DNA of 64,000 nt from an uncultured Acetatifactor sp. (lineage in GTDB: Bacteria > Bacillota > Clostridia > Lachnospirales > Lachnospiraceae): the NCBI GenBank assembly GCA_910589035.1, contig CAJUSI010000010.1, forward strand, positions 1 to 64,000, given 5' to 3'. Every line of letters begins with the position of its first letter. Positions within the stretch are counted from its first letter, which is position 1. The notes beneath the pieces are model-generated. The model did not search any database. It was not told the origin of the DNA and saw only the letters and a program-made list of their open reading frames with translations. The translations under genes and the position numbers were made by a program. This document shows, piece by piece, positions 6,595-14,508 of this stretch.

Positions 6595-7866
6595 ATGAAA
6601 ATAGTGGTTTTGGCTGGCGGAATCAGCACGGAGAGGGATGTGTCGCTGAGCTCCGGAAATATGATTTACAGGGCGCTTAAGAAAAACGGGCATCGGGCGA
6701 TTCTGCTGGATGTGTATCTGGGATACGAGGGGGATACGGAGGGAATCTTTGAGCGGGATACCGACTGGGCAGCCCGGATGGCGTCGGTTGGTGCGGAGGC
6801 TCCGGATGCGGCCCGGATGGTGTCGGTTGGTGCGGAGGCTCCGGATGCGGCCCGGACAGCGTCGGTTGGTGCGGAGGCTTCGGATGCGGCCCGGACGGCG
6901 TCGGTTGGTGCGGAGGCTTCGGATGCAGCCCGGACGGCGTCGGTTGGTGCGGAGGCTTCGGATGCAGCCCGGACGGCGTCGGTTGGTGCGGAGGCTCCGG
7001 ATGCAGGCCGGTTGGTGTCGGTTGGAGAGAAGGCTCCGGACCTGGATGCGGTTCGGGCGCTGCGGGGAGAGGGAGCCCAGGGCTTTTTCGGCCCGAAGGT
7101 ATTGGAGCTCTGCGCCGAAGCGGACTGCGTGTTCCTGGCCCTTCACGGCGCGTGCGGTGAGGACGGACGTGTACAGGCCTGCTTTGAGCTTCTGGGGATT
7201 CCCTGCACGGGGGCCGATTTTACCGGTTCCTGCCTGGCTATGGACAAGGGGATTACGAAGGACATTTTCAGGGCGCATCAAATCCCCACGCCCTCCGGGA
7301 TCCGGCTGAAAAAGGACGGATCCCGGGAAAAGAGCATTCCCTACCCATGCATTGTGAAAGCCTCCTGCGGCGGCTCCAGCATAGGCGTCCGCATCGCCCG
7401 GAATGATGCGGAATACCGGCAGGCCCTGGAGGAAGCTTTTCAGTACGGGGATGAGGTGATTGTGGAGGAGTACATCAAGGGGAGGGAGTTCTCCGTGGGG
7501 GTCATGGACGGCAGGGCGCTGCCCGTGATAGAGATGGCGCCCCGGGAGGGCTTTTATGATTACAGGAACAAATACCAGGCGGGAACCACAGTGGAGACCT
7601 GTCCGGCGGTACTTCCCCGGGAGAAGACCCGGGAAATTCAGGAGATCGCCGAGAAAGTGTTTCAGGCGCTGCGGCTGAAAAGCTATACCCGCATGGATTT
7701 CGTCATGAGTCCGCAGGGCCGGGTCTTCTGCCTGGAGGCCAATACGCTGCCCGGAATGACGGCCACCTCCCTTCTGCCCCAGGAAGCTGCCGCGGCGGGA
7801 ATGGACTTCGGCATGCTGTGCGAAGAGATTCTGAGGATGTGCGCCGAAGCGGAGAAGAAGGCTTAA
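6595..7866 (+). CDS. ddl: D-alanine--D-alanine ligase with repeat insert
   Basis: Joins two D-Ala residues with ATP to make the D-Ala-D-Ala end of peptidoglycan precursors in the cytosol. It has 423 residues; the family usually has about 350. The N-terminal domain begins MKIVVLAGGISTERDVSLSSG. The ATP-grasp part shows LALHGACGEDGRVQ, AMDKGITKD, CIVKASCGGSSIGV, EEYIKGREFSVGV and CLEANTLPGMTATSL. The excess is a run of six near-identical 13-residue repeats (SVGAEAPDAARMA type) at residues 63-140, between the second N-terminal strand and the FFGPKVLELC helix. The catalytic residues appear intact. The ATG at 6595 is chosen as the family start, with GGAAGG upstream. murF follows, so the two successive steps of cell-wall precursor synthesis are adjacent. 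Confidence 0.93.
   Translation: MKIVVLAGGISTERDVSLSSGNMIYRALKKNGHRAILLDVYLGYEGDTEGIFERDTDWAARMASVGAEAPDAARMVSVGAEAPDAARTASVGAEASDAARTASVGAEASDAARTASVGAEASDAARTASVGAEAPDAGRLVSVGEKAPDLDAVRALRGEGAQGFFGPKVLELCAEADCVFLALHGACGEDGRVQACFELLGIPCTGADFTGSCLAMDKGITKDIFRAHQIPTPSGIRLKKDGSREKSIPYPCIVKASCGGSSIGVRIARNDAEYRQALEEAFQYGDEVIVEEYIKGREFSVGVMDGRALPVIEMAPREGFYDYRNKYQAGTTVETCPAVLPREKTREIQEIAEKVFQALRLKSYTRMDFVMSPQGRVFCLEANTLPGMTATSLLPQEAAAAGMDFGMLCEEILRMCAEAEKKA
6781..7014 (+). repeat. 39-bp coding minisatellite inside ddl
   Basis: Six tandem 39-bp units begin at 6781, 6820, 6859, 6898, 6937 and 6976, with a degenerate seventh running on to about 7047. Units 4 and 5 are identical; others differ at one to a few positions. 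Because 39 is a multiple of three, gain or loss of units keeps the reading frame and changes the protein by 13 residues per unit. Confidence 0.95.
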
Positions 7867-8020
7867 AAAGGGAATCGGCGTGAAAGATGGGTGAAAATTT
7901 GGTGACTGCCGGGAACTGCCGTCAACATACAATATGTGGTTGTGAGTACTGATTGATCACAGCCTATGTTAAAGGAGGACGGTCATTTTCCGGCAGCACC
8001 GGGAAGGATAGGGAGAGAGG

Positions 8021-9502
8021 ATGAATTTAACGATTGCTGAAATTGCACAGGCCTGCGGAGGCAGACTGGTACTGCGGGGAGAGGGGGCGGACGCCGGTAC
8101 CTGTGTAAAAAATGTGGAGATCGATTCCAGAAAAGTGCAGCCCGGAGGCGTGTTTATCGCCGTCGAGGGAGAACGGGTGGACGGACATAGATTTATTTCG
8201 GATGTATTTGCAAAGGGAGTCCTGCTTGCGGTGACCCGGAAAAACCCTGAGCAGGTGGAAACGGAGCACGGCTGCAAAGCGGCAGGATGGGGCTCTTACC
8301 TTCTGGTGGAGGACCCTCTCCAGGCCTTAAAGGAGATTGCGGAGGCCTACCGGAAGAAGCTTTCCGCCAAAATCGTGGGGATTACCGGCAGCGTGGGCAA
8401 GACCAGCACCAAGGAGGCTATCGCCGCCGTACTGGCCGAAAAATACTGTGTTTTGAAGACAGAGGGAAATCTGAATAACGAGATCGGAGTACCGCTGACA
8501 CTGCTGAGCATTCGGGAGGAACATCAGGCGGCGGTGGTGGAAATGGGGATCAGCGATTTCGGAGAGATGCACAGACTCAGCAGGATGGCGCGTCCCGATA
8601 TCTGCGTGATCACCAATATCGGCCAGAGCCATCTGAACAATCTGATCGACAGGGACGGTATTTTGAGGGCCAAGTCGGAGATTTTCGACTACATGGCTCC
8701 GGACGGGGAAATCTGCCTCTACGGCGGGGATGACAAGCTGAACGGACTGCAGGAGATCAAAGGGCATAAGCCCCATTTCTTCGGATTGGGAGAGAACCCG
8801 GAGGAAGAGGTGGCGGCTGTGGAGATCACGGAGAGAGGGCTGCTGGGAAGCGACGCCACCCTGGTGATACATAGAACGGAGGAAGGGGAGGAGAGGAGTC
8901 TCCGGCTGCCGGTCCATACGCCTCTGCCCGGCCGGCATATGGTTCTGAATGCGGCGGCGGCGGCCTGTGTTGCAGAGCTGCTGGGCCTGACGGGGGAGGA
9001 GATTGCGGCGGGAATCGGCAAAATCTCCACAATCAGCGGAAGAAACAATCTGATACAACTGCCCCGGTACATCCTGATCGACGACTGCTATAATGCGAAT
9101 CCCGCATCCATGAAGGCCGCCATAGAACTGCTTTCCCTGGCCGATACGGAAAGGGTCGCCATACTGGGAGATATGCTGAACCTGGGAGAGGAATCCCCTA
9201 TGCTGCATGAGGAGGTGGGACGGCAGGCCATCGCGGCAGGGGCGGACTGCCTGATCTGCGTGGGGGAGGAATCCCGCTGCATGTTCCGGGCTGCGCAGCG
9301 GCAAAAGGAGGAAGAAGCCGGCTCCGGAAAAGATATTAATCCGAAAATTCTACATTTCGACGACAGACATGAACTTCTGAAGGTGCTTGCGGCACAGGGG
9401 GAGGAGCTAATACCGAAGGGAGCCGCCGTTCTGCTCAAGGCGTCCCACGACATGGGCTTTGCGGATATCCTGGCTTACCTGCGAGAGGCAGGCGCACACT
9501 GA
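8021..9502 (+). CDS. murF: UDP-MurNAc-tripeptide--D-Ala-D-Ala ligase
   Basis: Adds D-Ala-D-Ala to the UDP-MurNAc-tripeptide, the last cytosolic step of peptidoglycan precursor assembly. The protein has 493 residues, normal to slightly long. It shows the N-terminal UDP-binding domain (VEIDSRKVQPGGVFIAVEGERVDGH), the Mur ligase P-loop ITGSVGKTSTKEA near residue 121, EGNLNNEIGVPLT, MGISDFGEMHRLS, ITNIGQSHL, IDDCYNANPASMKAA and AILGDMLNLGE. The ATG at 8021 follows GGGAGAGAGG. Its product partner Ddl is encoded immediately upstream; a 154-base gap between them may hold a second promoter. Acts in the cytoplasm. Confidence 0.96.
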   Translation: MNLTIAEIAQACGGRLVLRGEGADAGTCVKNVEIDSRKVQPGGVFIAVEGERVDGHRFISDVFAKGVLLAVTRKNPEQVETEHGCKAAGWGSYLLVEDPLQALKEIAEAYRKKLSAKIVGITGSVGKTSTKEAIAAVLAEKYCVLKTEGNLNNEIGVPLTLLSIREEHQAAVVEMGISDFGEMHRLSRMARPDICVITNIGQSHLNNLIDRDGILRAKSEIFDYMAPDGEICLYGGDDKLNGLQEIKGHKPHFFGLGENPEEEVAAVEITERGLLGSDATLVIHRTEEGEERSLRLPVHTPLPGRHMVLNAAAAACVAELLGLTGEEIAAGIGKISTISGRNNLIQLPRYILIDDCYNANPASMKAAIELLSLADTERVAILGDMLNLGEESPMLHEEVGRQAIAAGADCLICVGEESRCMFRAAQRQKEEEAGSGKDINPKILHFDDRHELLKVLAAQGEELIPKGAAVLLKASHDMGFADILAYLREAGAH

Positions 9503-9693
9503 CCGGCATAAGTGCCGCGAAAGTATTGGAAGACTGCCGCCGGAGCAACGCAAATGCATCACTTCGCGGGGAGAGCACTGCGGTGAAAAGAAATTATGCC
9601 GCTGAAGCTGCCTGCCGCAGACGCGGTGCATTTGCGGCGCAGAAGCCCGTATGGATTCTTTCTTAGGAAAATCTTAACTTTATTCTAATGGCT

Positions 9694-10017
9694 TTATAGT
9701 AAAATGACTGTATACCAGGCTCAGCCGGATGCCATGCCCTGTACTGCTAAATGTCCTGACAACGCTTTTTCCTATTCGGATACACATCCCAAAGCGGGCG
9801 GAAAGAGACTGGCTGAGCATTGTATAGACTCATTTATAGTAAAGTAATGTGAAATGATATAGTCTCTCGGAATCTTCTGGCAGAAAACAGCGATTTCCGA
9901 TTCGGGTTTTCGTAAATGGCGGGGGAAGTTATCAAAATGCTGTCCCGAAAGCCGCATAAAATAAGGCCAGGAGATTCCGGGAGGCATTTGGCTGAGCCGG
10001 CTGTATAGTCATTTAAT
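9694..10017. repeat. Nested inverted repeats upstream of response regulator
   Basis: An arm at 9694-9727 (ATGACTGTATACCAGGCTCAGCC within it) is complementary to two later arms, 9811-9843 and 9990-10017, which both contain GGCTGAGC and a TATAG run. The 121-bp element at 9864-9984 sits between the second and third arms. The intergenic stretch 9503-10050 holds no supported gene; it looks like stacked palindromic elements. A further imperfect inverted repeat around GCAAATGCA / TGCATTTGC occurs at about 9550-9635. Confidence 0.65.
9864..9984. mobile_element. MITE-like 121-bp element, copy 1
   Basis: The element starts CTCTCGGAATCTTCTGGC and ends GGCCAGGAGATTCCGGGAGG, imperfect terminal inverted repeats of about 18 bp. 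A second copy of nearly the same length and sequence lies at 60326-60444. No coding capacity. Both copies end within about 70 bases of a regulatory gene. Confidence 0.75.
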
Positions 10018-10050
10018 GCCGGGATCATATTCCGAAAAGGGAGAATAGTT

Positions 10051-10743
10051 ATGAGCGAAACGATATTGGTGGCGGATGACGAGAGGGAGATTGCGGAGCT
10101 GGTGGCCCTGTACCTGGAAAACGAGGGCTTTCAGGTAATCAAATGTTATGACGGAAGCACTGCGCTGGCGTATGTGGAGGGGCAGCAGCCGGATCTGGCG
10201 GTGCTGGATATTATGCTGCCCGGAGTCAGCGGACTGGATATCTGCCGGAAAATCCGGGAGAGATACAATTATCCCATTATCATGCTGACAGCCAAGGGGG
10301 AAGAGACGGACAAGATCACGGGGCTGACCATGGGCGCGGACGATTATATGACCAAGCCCTTTCTGCCCCTGGAGCTGGTGGCCAGGGTGAAGGCCCAGCT
10401 GAGGCGCTACAAGAGATACAATACCGGTGCTCCCAGGGAGGACGTATTGGAGATTTCCGGTCTGGTCCTCAATGTCGGGACTCATGAATGCTTTCTAAAC
10501 GAAAAACCGTTGAATCTTACACCCACGGAATTCTCCATTCTTCGCATTCTCTGCCAGAAAAAGGGACAGGTAGTCAGTGCGGAGGAGCTTTTTCATCTGA
10601 TCTGGGAGGACGAGTATTATACGAAAAACAACAATACGATCACGGTACATATACGGCATCTGAGGGAGAAGATGGGGGATTCCTTCGAAAATCCGAAGTA
10701 CATCAAGACGGTATGGGGGTGTGGATATAAAGTTGAAGGTTAA
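10051..10743 (+). CDS. OmpR/PhoB-family response regulator (VanR-like)
   Basis: A 230-residue transcription factor. The N-terminal receiver domain shows acidic DDER near residues 8-11, the phospho-acceptor Asp53 in AVLDIMLPG, T82 in MLTAKGEE and the Lys in DYMTKPF. The C-terminal winged helix has LNLTPTEFSILRILCQKKGQVVSAEELFHLIW and NTITVHIRHLREKM, ending in VWGCGYKVEG. It overlaps the kinase gene by about 20 bases, so the two are translated together. Sequence style resembles VanR-type regulators controlling cell-wall genes, and ddl and murF lie just upstream, but no vanHAX-type resistance genes are present here, so the target genes are unknown. Confidence 0.92.
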   Translation: MSETILVADDEREIAELVALYLENEGFQVIKCYDGSTALAYVEGQQPDLAVLDIMLPGVSGLDICRKIRERYNYPIIMLTAKGEETDKITGLTMGADDYMTKPFLPLELVARVKAQLRRYKRYNTGAPREDVLEISGLVLNVGTHECFLNEKPLNLTPTEFSILRILCQKKGQVVSAEELFHLIWEDEYYTKNNNTITVHIRHLREKMGDSFENPKYIKTVWGCGYKVEG

Positions 10744-11893
10744 GGCGAGACTGAAGAGGATATTGATCACCATCTTACTGCTGATAGGGGGCTTTTTCCT
10801 GTGCCATTTTATTTATGTGGTGATCGACAGAGGCTTAAACGGTTATGTGGTGGACCGTTTTGAGGAAGAATACATGTCCCACCAATGGGTGGAGCTGGAG
10901 GGCGGCGAGGAGGGCTATTACAACCACCGGATTAGCTGGTGGAGGGTGAAGGAATTATTATATGAAGCCTTTCTGGTACTCATTATCGTATGGGTACTGT
11001 CCCTGAGGCTGGCCTCCGTTCTCTATGCATCCCGCAGGGAGAAGAAAATCATCCATGCCGCCAGCGGAATGATCAGCGACTATATGCGCTATAACAGGGG
11101 AGCCGCAGAGGTGTTTCCGGAGGAATACGCGGAGCTGTCCCTGCAGGCAGAGGAGCTGAAGGTGAGCATGCAGCGCAACGAACAGATGCTGAAGGAGGAG
11201 GCCGCCAGGAAAAACGATCTGATCACCTACCTGGCCCACGATCTGAAGACGCCCCTGACCTCCGTGATCGGATATCTGAGCCTGCTGGAGGAGGTTCCCG
11301 AGATGCCTGCCGCACAGAAGGCGAAATATACGCATATCGCATTGGATAAGGCCATGCGCCTGGAGAAACTGATCAACGAATTCTTTGAGATCACACGCTA
11401 TAATTTACAGCAGATTATTCTGGAGAAGGAGACGGTGGATCTGTCCTTTATGCTGGTACAGATGACGGACGAATTCTATCCCATCCTGAATACTCACGGG
11501 AATACACTCCGGCTGGAGCTGCCGCCGGAGAAGGAGGGGGAAGAGGGGATCACAATCTATGCGGATTCCGAGAAGCTGGCAAGGGTATTCAACAATATCC
11601 TGAAAAACGCCGTGGCCTACAGCTATCCCAATACGGAAATTCTGGTTAGCTGCAGGGAGAAGGCCGGAAAGGCGGTTATCACCTTCTCCAATCATGGGAA
11701 AACGATCCCGGAACAACGGCTGAACGCTATCTTTGACAAATTCTTCCGGCTGGACGACGCCCGCTCCACCAACAGCGGAGGCGCGGGGCTGGGACTTGCC
11801 ATCGCCAGGGAGATAGTAACCCTTCACGGGGGAAGCATCACGGCGGACAGCCGGGACGAAATCATTACATTTACGGTGACCCTGCCTGTTTAG
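10721..11893 (+). CDS. Membrane sensor histidine kinase (VanS-like)
   Basis: Autophosphorylates in response to an outside signal and passes phosphate to the regulator encoded just upstream. 390 residues from the GTG at 10721; a TTG at 10733 is equally possible. Two membrane segments (about 13-33 and 85-105) flank a short external loop of roughly 50 residues. A HAMP-like linker, the H-box YLAHDLKTPLTSVIGYL with His173, an N-box FNNILKNAVAYS and the ATP-binding GGAGLGLAIAREIV follow. The H-box wording is typical of the VanS branch. The external loop is too short for a large ligand domain, suggesting sensing close to the membrane. Confidence 0.92.
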   Translation: MDIKLKVKARLKRILITILLLIGGFFLCHFIYVVIDRGLNGYVVDRFEEEYMSHQWVELEGGEEGYYNHRISWWRVKELLYEAFLVLIIVWVLSLRLASVLYASRREKKIIHAASGMISDYMRYNRGAAEVFPEEYAELSLQAEELKVSMQRNEQMLKEEAARKNDLITYLAHDLKTPLTSVIGYLSLLEEVPEMPAAQKAKYTHIALDKAMRLEKLINEFFEITRYNLQQIILEKETVDLSFMLVQMTDEFYPILNTHGNTLRLELPPEKEGEEGITIYADSEKLARVFNNILKNAVAYSYPNTEILVSCREKAGKAVITFSNHGKTIPEQRLNAIFDKFFRLDDARSTNSGGAGLGLAIAREIVTLHGGSITADSRDEIITFTVTLPV

Positions 11894-11920
11894 ACCGCTG
11901 TACGGCGATATAGTGAGTCT

Positions 11921-12679
11921 TTATGCGTTGATATTTTTATCGGGGAAATATTCTTCCCTGAGCAGGAAATATTCTTTGGAAATAAGCTCCCGGATATTGG
12001 CACCGATATTCTTCTTCTCCTCCCGGCTCATTTCTTTCAGGTAGATGGGCTGTTCGAAGGAAATCACCACAGTGGCTTTTTTGACTCTGGGAAAATGATC
12101 CTCAAACAGACCGGCGGAGTTTATGATCACCATGGGAACTATGGGGATGCCGCCTTTCTCCGCAATCTTAAAGCTGCCCTCATGGAAGGGGAGAAAGGTA
12201 TCGTTTACCTTATTGCGGGTTCCCTCGGGAAAGATGCACAGGGAGGTTCCGCTCTTCACTTCCTCCACGCCCTTGAGGATGGTTTTCAGTCCCTCTTTGA
12301 TATTATCACGATCCAGGAAAAGGCAGTGGATATTTCTCATCCAGTTCTTAAGCAACGGATAACGCAGCATCTCCTTCTTGGCCACATATCCGGTAATCCC
12401 GGGAAAGTAAAGATAGGAAAGTACAATGTCAAAATAGCTGCGGTGATTGCCCACAAACAAGGCAGCGCTGTCCGTGGGAATATTCTCCTGTCCTTTTACA
12501 ATGACCCTGGCGCCGGAGAGAAAAGCGATGCAGCGAAACCCCCATCTTACGATTGCTCTGGAGCTTCTGTCCTTCAGGCCGGGATTTCTTTTTCCTATCA
12601 GCCATTCCAATACCAGCACAGGAATGCTCAACACCAGAAACAGGAACAGATATAATGCCACAATAATCAGACGAATCAT
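11921..12679 (-). CDS. plsC: 1-acylglycerol-3-phosphate O-acyltransferase
   Basis: Transfers an acyl chain to lysophosphatidic acid, making phosphatidic acid for membrane lipids. The 252-residue protein has an N-terminal membrane helix (LIIVALYLFLFLVLSIPVLVL). Catalytic motifs are visible: NHRSYFD (HX4D) near residue 78, LFLDRDN, the substrate-binding FPEGTRN near residue 150 and GIPIVPMVI. GAGG lies nine bases before the ATG. It converges on the histidine kinase gene and diverges from the lipoprotein gene at 12785. Several acyltransferases share these motifs, so a role other than bulk phospholipid synthesis is possible. Confidence 0.9.
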   Translation of the reverse strand: MIRLIIVALYLFLFLVLSIPVLVLEWLIGKRNPGLKDRSSRAIVRWGFRCIAFLSGARVIVKGQENIPTDSAALFVGNHRSYFDIVLSYLYFPGITGYVAKKEMLRYPLLKNWMRNIHCLFLDRDNIKEGLKTILKGVEEVKSGTSLCIFPEGTRNKVNDTFLPFHEGSFKIAEKGGIPIVPMVIINSAGLFEDHFPRVKKATVVISFEQPIYLKEMSREEKKNIGANIRELISKEYFLLREEYFPDKNINA

Positions 12680-12784
12680 GCTATCAACCTCTTTATTATT
12701 TTATACAATCCTTTTTATTCTAGCATACAGATATCAAACTGTACATAGAATTAGTAAAAGATTGATAAAATCTGCGAGGTTTTA

Positions 12785-13231
12785 ATGAAGATATTTTTAT
12801 CAGGAGCAAAGGAGAAGAAATACCGGAGAAGGGGCGTGCTCTGCGGAATTCTGGCAGCGTGGGTGCTTCTGGCGGGCGGATGTACTTTTTTAAGCCAGGA
12901 GAAGATAAAGCTGAGGGATCTGGACTTTACGGTGCTCAGTGAGGAGAAGATACCGGAGCAGCTGTCGGCAATTATTGAGGAAAAGAAGGAAAGCGCCTTT
13001 CAGATTACCTACACGGATAATGCCAATCTCTACATATGTATCGGTTATGGGAAACAGGAGACGGGAGGCTACAGCATTGCGGTGGATGAGCTCTATCTGA
13101 CAGATACGAATATCTGCGTAAGCACCACGCTGCTGGGTCCGGAGGCCTCCGAGAAATCCAACAAGACGCCGTCCCATCCCTATATCGTGATAAAGACGGA
13201 GTTTCTGGAGCAGACGGTGACCTTTGAATGA
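12785..13231 (+). CDS. PrcB-like C-terminal domain lipoprotein
   Basis: A 148-residue secreted lipoprotein: positively charged N-terminus, hydrophobic segment and lipobox LAGGC near residues 30-34, so mature Cys34 is likely lipidated and the protein sits on the outer face of the membrane. The rest resembles the PrcB C-terminal domain (VLSEEKIPEQLSAIIEEKKESAFQITYTDNANLYICIGYGKQETGGYSIAVDEL, quoted here only in part as GYGKQETGGYSIAVDEL), found in protease-complex partners and stand-alone lipoproteins. GAGG precedes the ATG by six bases. No protease gene is adjacent. Function unknown. Confidence 0.75.
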   Translation: MKIFLSGAKEKKYRRRGVLCGILAAWVLLAGGCTFLSQEKIKLRDLDFTVLSEEKIPEQLSAIIEEKKESAFQITYTDNANLYICIGYGKQETGGYSIAVDELYLTDTNICVSTTLLGPEASEKSNKTPSHPYIVIKTEFLEQTVTFE

Positions 13232-13248
13232 AGGCGGAATCGCTATTG

Positions 13249-14139
13249 CTATTTTGATACATATTCCTGCATCATCATCAAAAACTTTTCCGCAGGCTTG
13301 GAAAAGACCTGATATTTTTTCCAGATCATATACATCTCAATCTCAATGGACGGTGACAGGGGACGAAACGTAAGTCTGCTGTCACCGGAAGTATTGATGA
13401 TACGGTCAAAACAGACAGCGTACCCCAAACCCTCTTCCACAAGCAGGGAAGCATTGAACAGCAGATTATAAGTCATAATGATATCAAGCTCCGAGAGGCG
13501 GCGATTCATCCACTGGGACATTCTGCCGCCCTCTGTTTCCTGCTGTGATATCAGCAATGGCTGGTCCCACAGGTCTTCCGGAGAGACAGATTCTTTTTCC
13601 GCCAAAGGTGAATCCTTCCGCATTAAGACTCCCCAGATATCCTTTGACGGGAGCTTTAATACTTCATATTTCTTTGCATCCGGCGTTCCGAATATGATCC
13701 CGAAATCAATCAGCCCTTTATCCAGCTGCTCCCTGACAAAGGCGGCATTGCCGCTGGAAATATGGTAATGGATTCCGGGATAAAGCTTTTTTAAGCTTCC
13801 GGCTGCTCTTGCCAGCAGGCGCATACCTTCTGTCTCTCCGGCGCCGATATAGACATCTCCGACAACCACATTGTCGGAGCAGGTAATCTCATTTTCCGTT
13901 TTCTTTACCAGATCCAGAATTTCCTCAGCCCTTTTCCGAAGTATCATTCCCTCCTCCGTCAGCGTAACCTTGCGGGAACCCTTTGTGCCACGAATCAGGA
14001 GCTGCTTTCCCAGCTCCTCTTCCATGTTTTTAATCTGTGTGGAAAGTGTAGGCTGTGAGAGATGAAGGGACTCGGCAGCCCGTATGATGCTCTGTTCTCT
14101 TGCGATGGCAAGAAAGTATTGAAGTACCCGTATTTCCAT
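13249..14139 (-). CDS. LysR-family transcriptional regulator
   Basis: A 296-residue regulator with an N-terminal winged helix (RVLQYFLAIAREQSIIRAAE, HLSQPTLSTQIKNMEEELG) and a periplasmic-binding-protein-like effector domain. The ATG at 14139 follows GGAGG directly upstream; the longer reading to 14181 is less likely. It diverges from the hydrolase/flavodoxin operon at 14509, the usual arrangement for a LysR regulator and its target. A perfect T-N11-A palindrome (14440-14464) lies between them. The effector is unknown; redox or aromatic signals would fit the target enzymes. Confidence 0.92.
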   Translation of the reverse strand: MEIRVLQYFLAIAREQSIIRAAESLHLSQPTLSTQIKNMEEELGKQLLIRGTKGSRKVTLTEEGMILRKRAEEILDLVKKTENEITCSDNVVVGDVYIGAGETEGMRLLARAAGSLKKLYPGIHYHISSGNAAFVREQLDKGLIDFGIIFGTPDAKKYEVLKLPSKDIWGVLMRKDSPLAEKESVSPEDLWDQPLLISQQETEGGRMSQWMNRRLSELDIIMTYNLLFNASLLVEEGLGYAVCFDRIINTSGDSRLTFRPLSPSIEIEMYMIWKKYQVFSKPAEKFLMMMQEYVSK

Positions 14140-14439
14140 ATTTCCTCCTTTTTGCCCGGTCTTTTGGGCATATAGGTACACCCGAAGGGTGCACAGGGAT
14201 GAAAGAAGGATTTCCTGCCTGGACTATCTGGTTTATCAGATCCAGGGGCAATCTATGGGAAAGAGGTAGGAGGAAAGGCTGATCCCTATCCTCCATTCGG
14301 CCATAGCGGCACGGCCTCCGGTCACATTGTTTTATACTGCAGACCGCCAGGATTTACATTGATGCCTCCGTTCAGGAAGCAGTCAAAACACTGCGAAAGC
14401 ATCGATGCAGCCTGATGGAAAGCCTTCATGAAAGTCAGA

Positions 14440-14464
14440 AGAAAGTTGACTGTCTTGACTTTCT
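14440..14464. promoter_or_regulatory. LysR-type operator, T-N11-A
   Basis: AGAAAGT and ACTTTCT are perfect 7-bp inverted arms separated by 11 bases, the classic LysR box geometry. The site is 45 bases before the hydrolase start and 301 bases from the LysR start. No other part of 14140-14508 shows a comparable signal or a gene. Confidence 0.65.
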
Positions 14465-14508
14465 GGTATGGCGTATGGAAAAGGAAAAAGAAAGCGAGGA
14501 ATTGTAAA

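Noticed and set aside
6496..7932. Long minus-strand frame with RSLRTNRRRPGCI-type repeats over ddl
   Set aside because: It is the antisense reading of the ddl minisatellite; ddl is clearly the real gene and the antisense frame has no family resemblance.
6595..11893. Vancomycin-resistance cluster
   Set aside because: Ddl and MurF are the ordinary enzymes and no vanH, vanX, vanY or vanT-type gene is present; only the regulators resemble VanRS.
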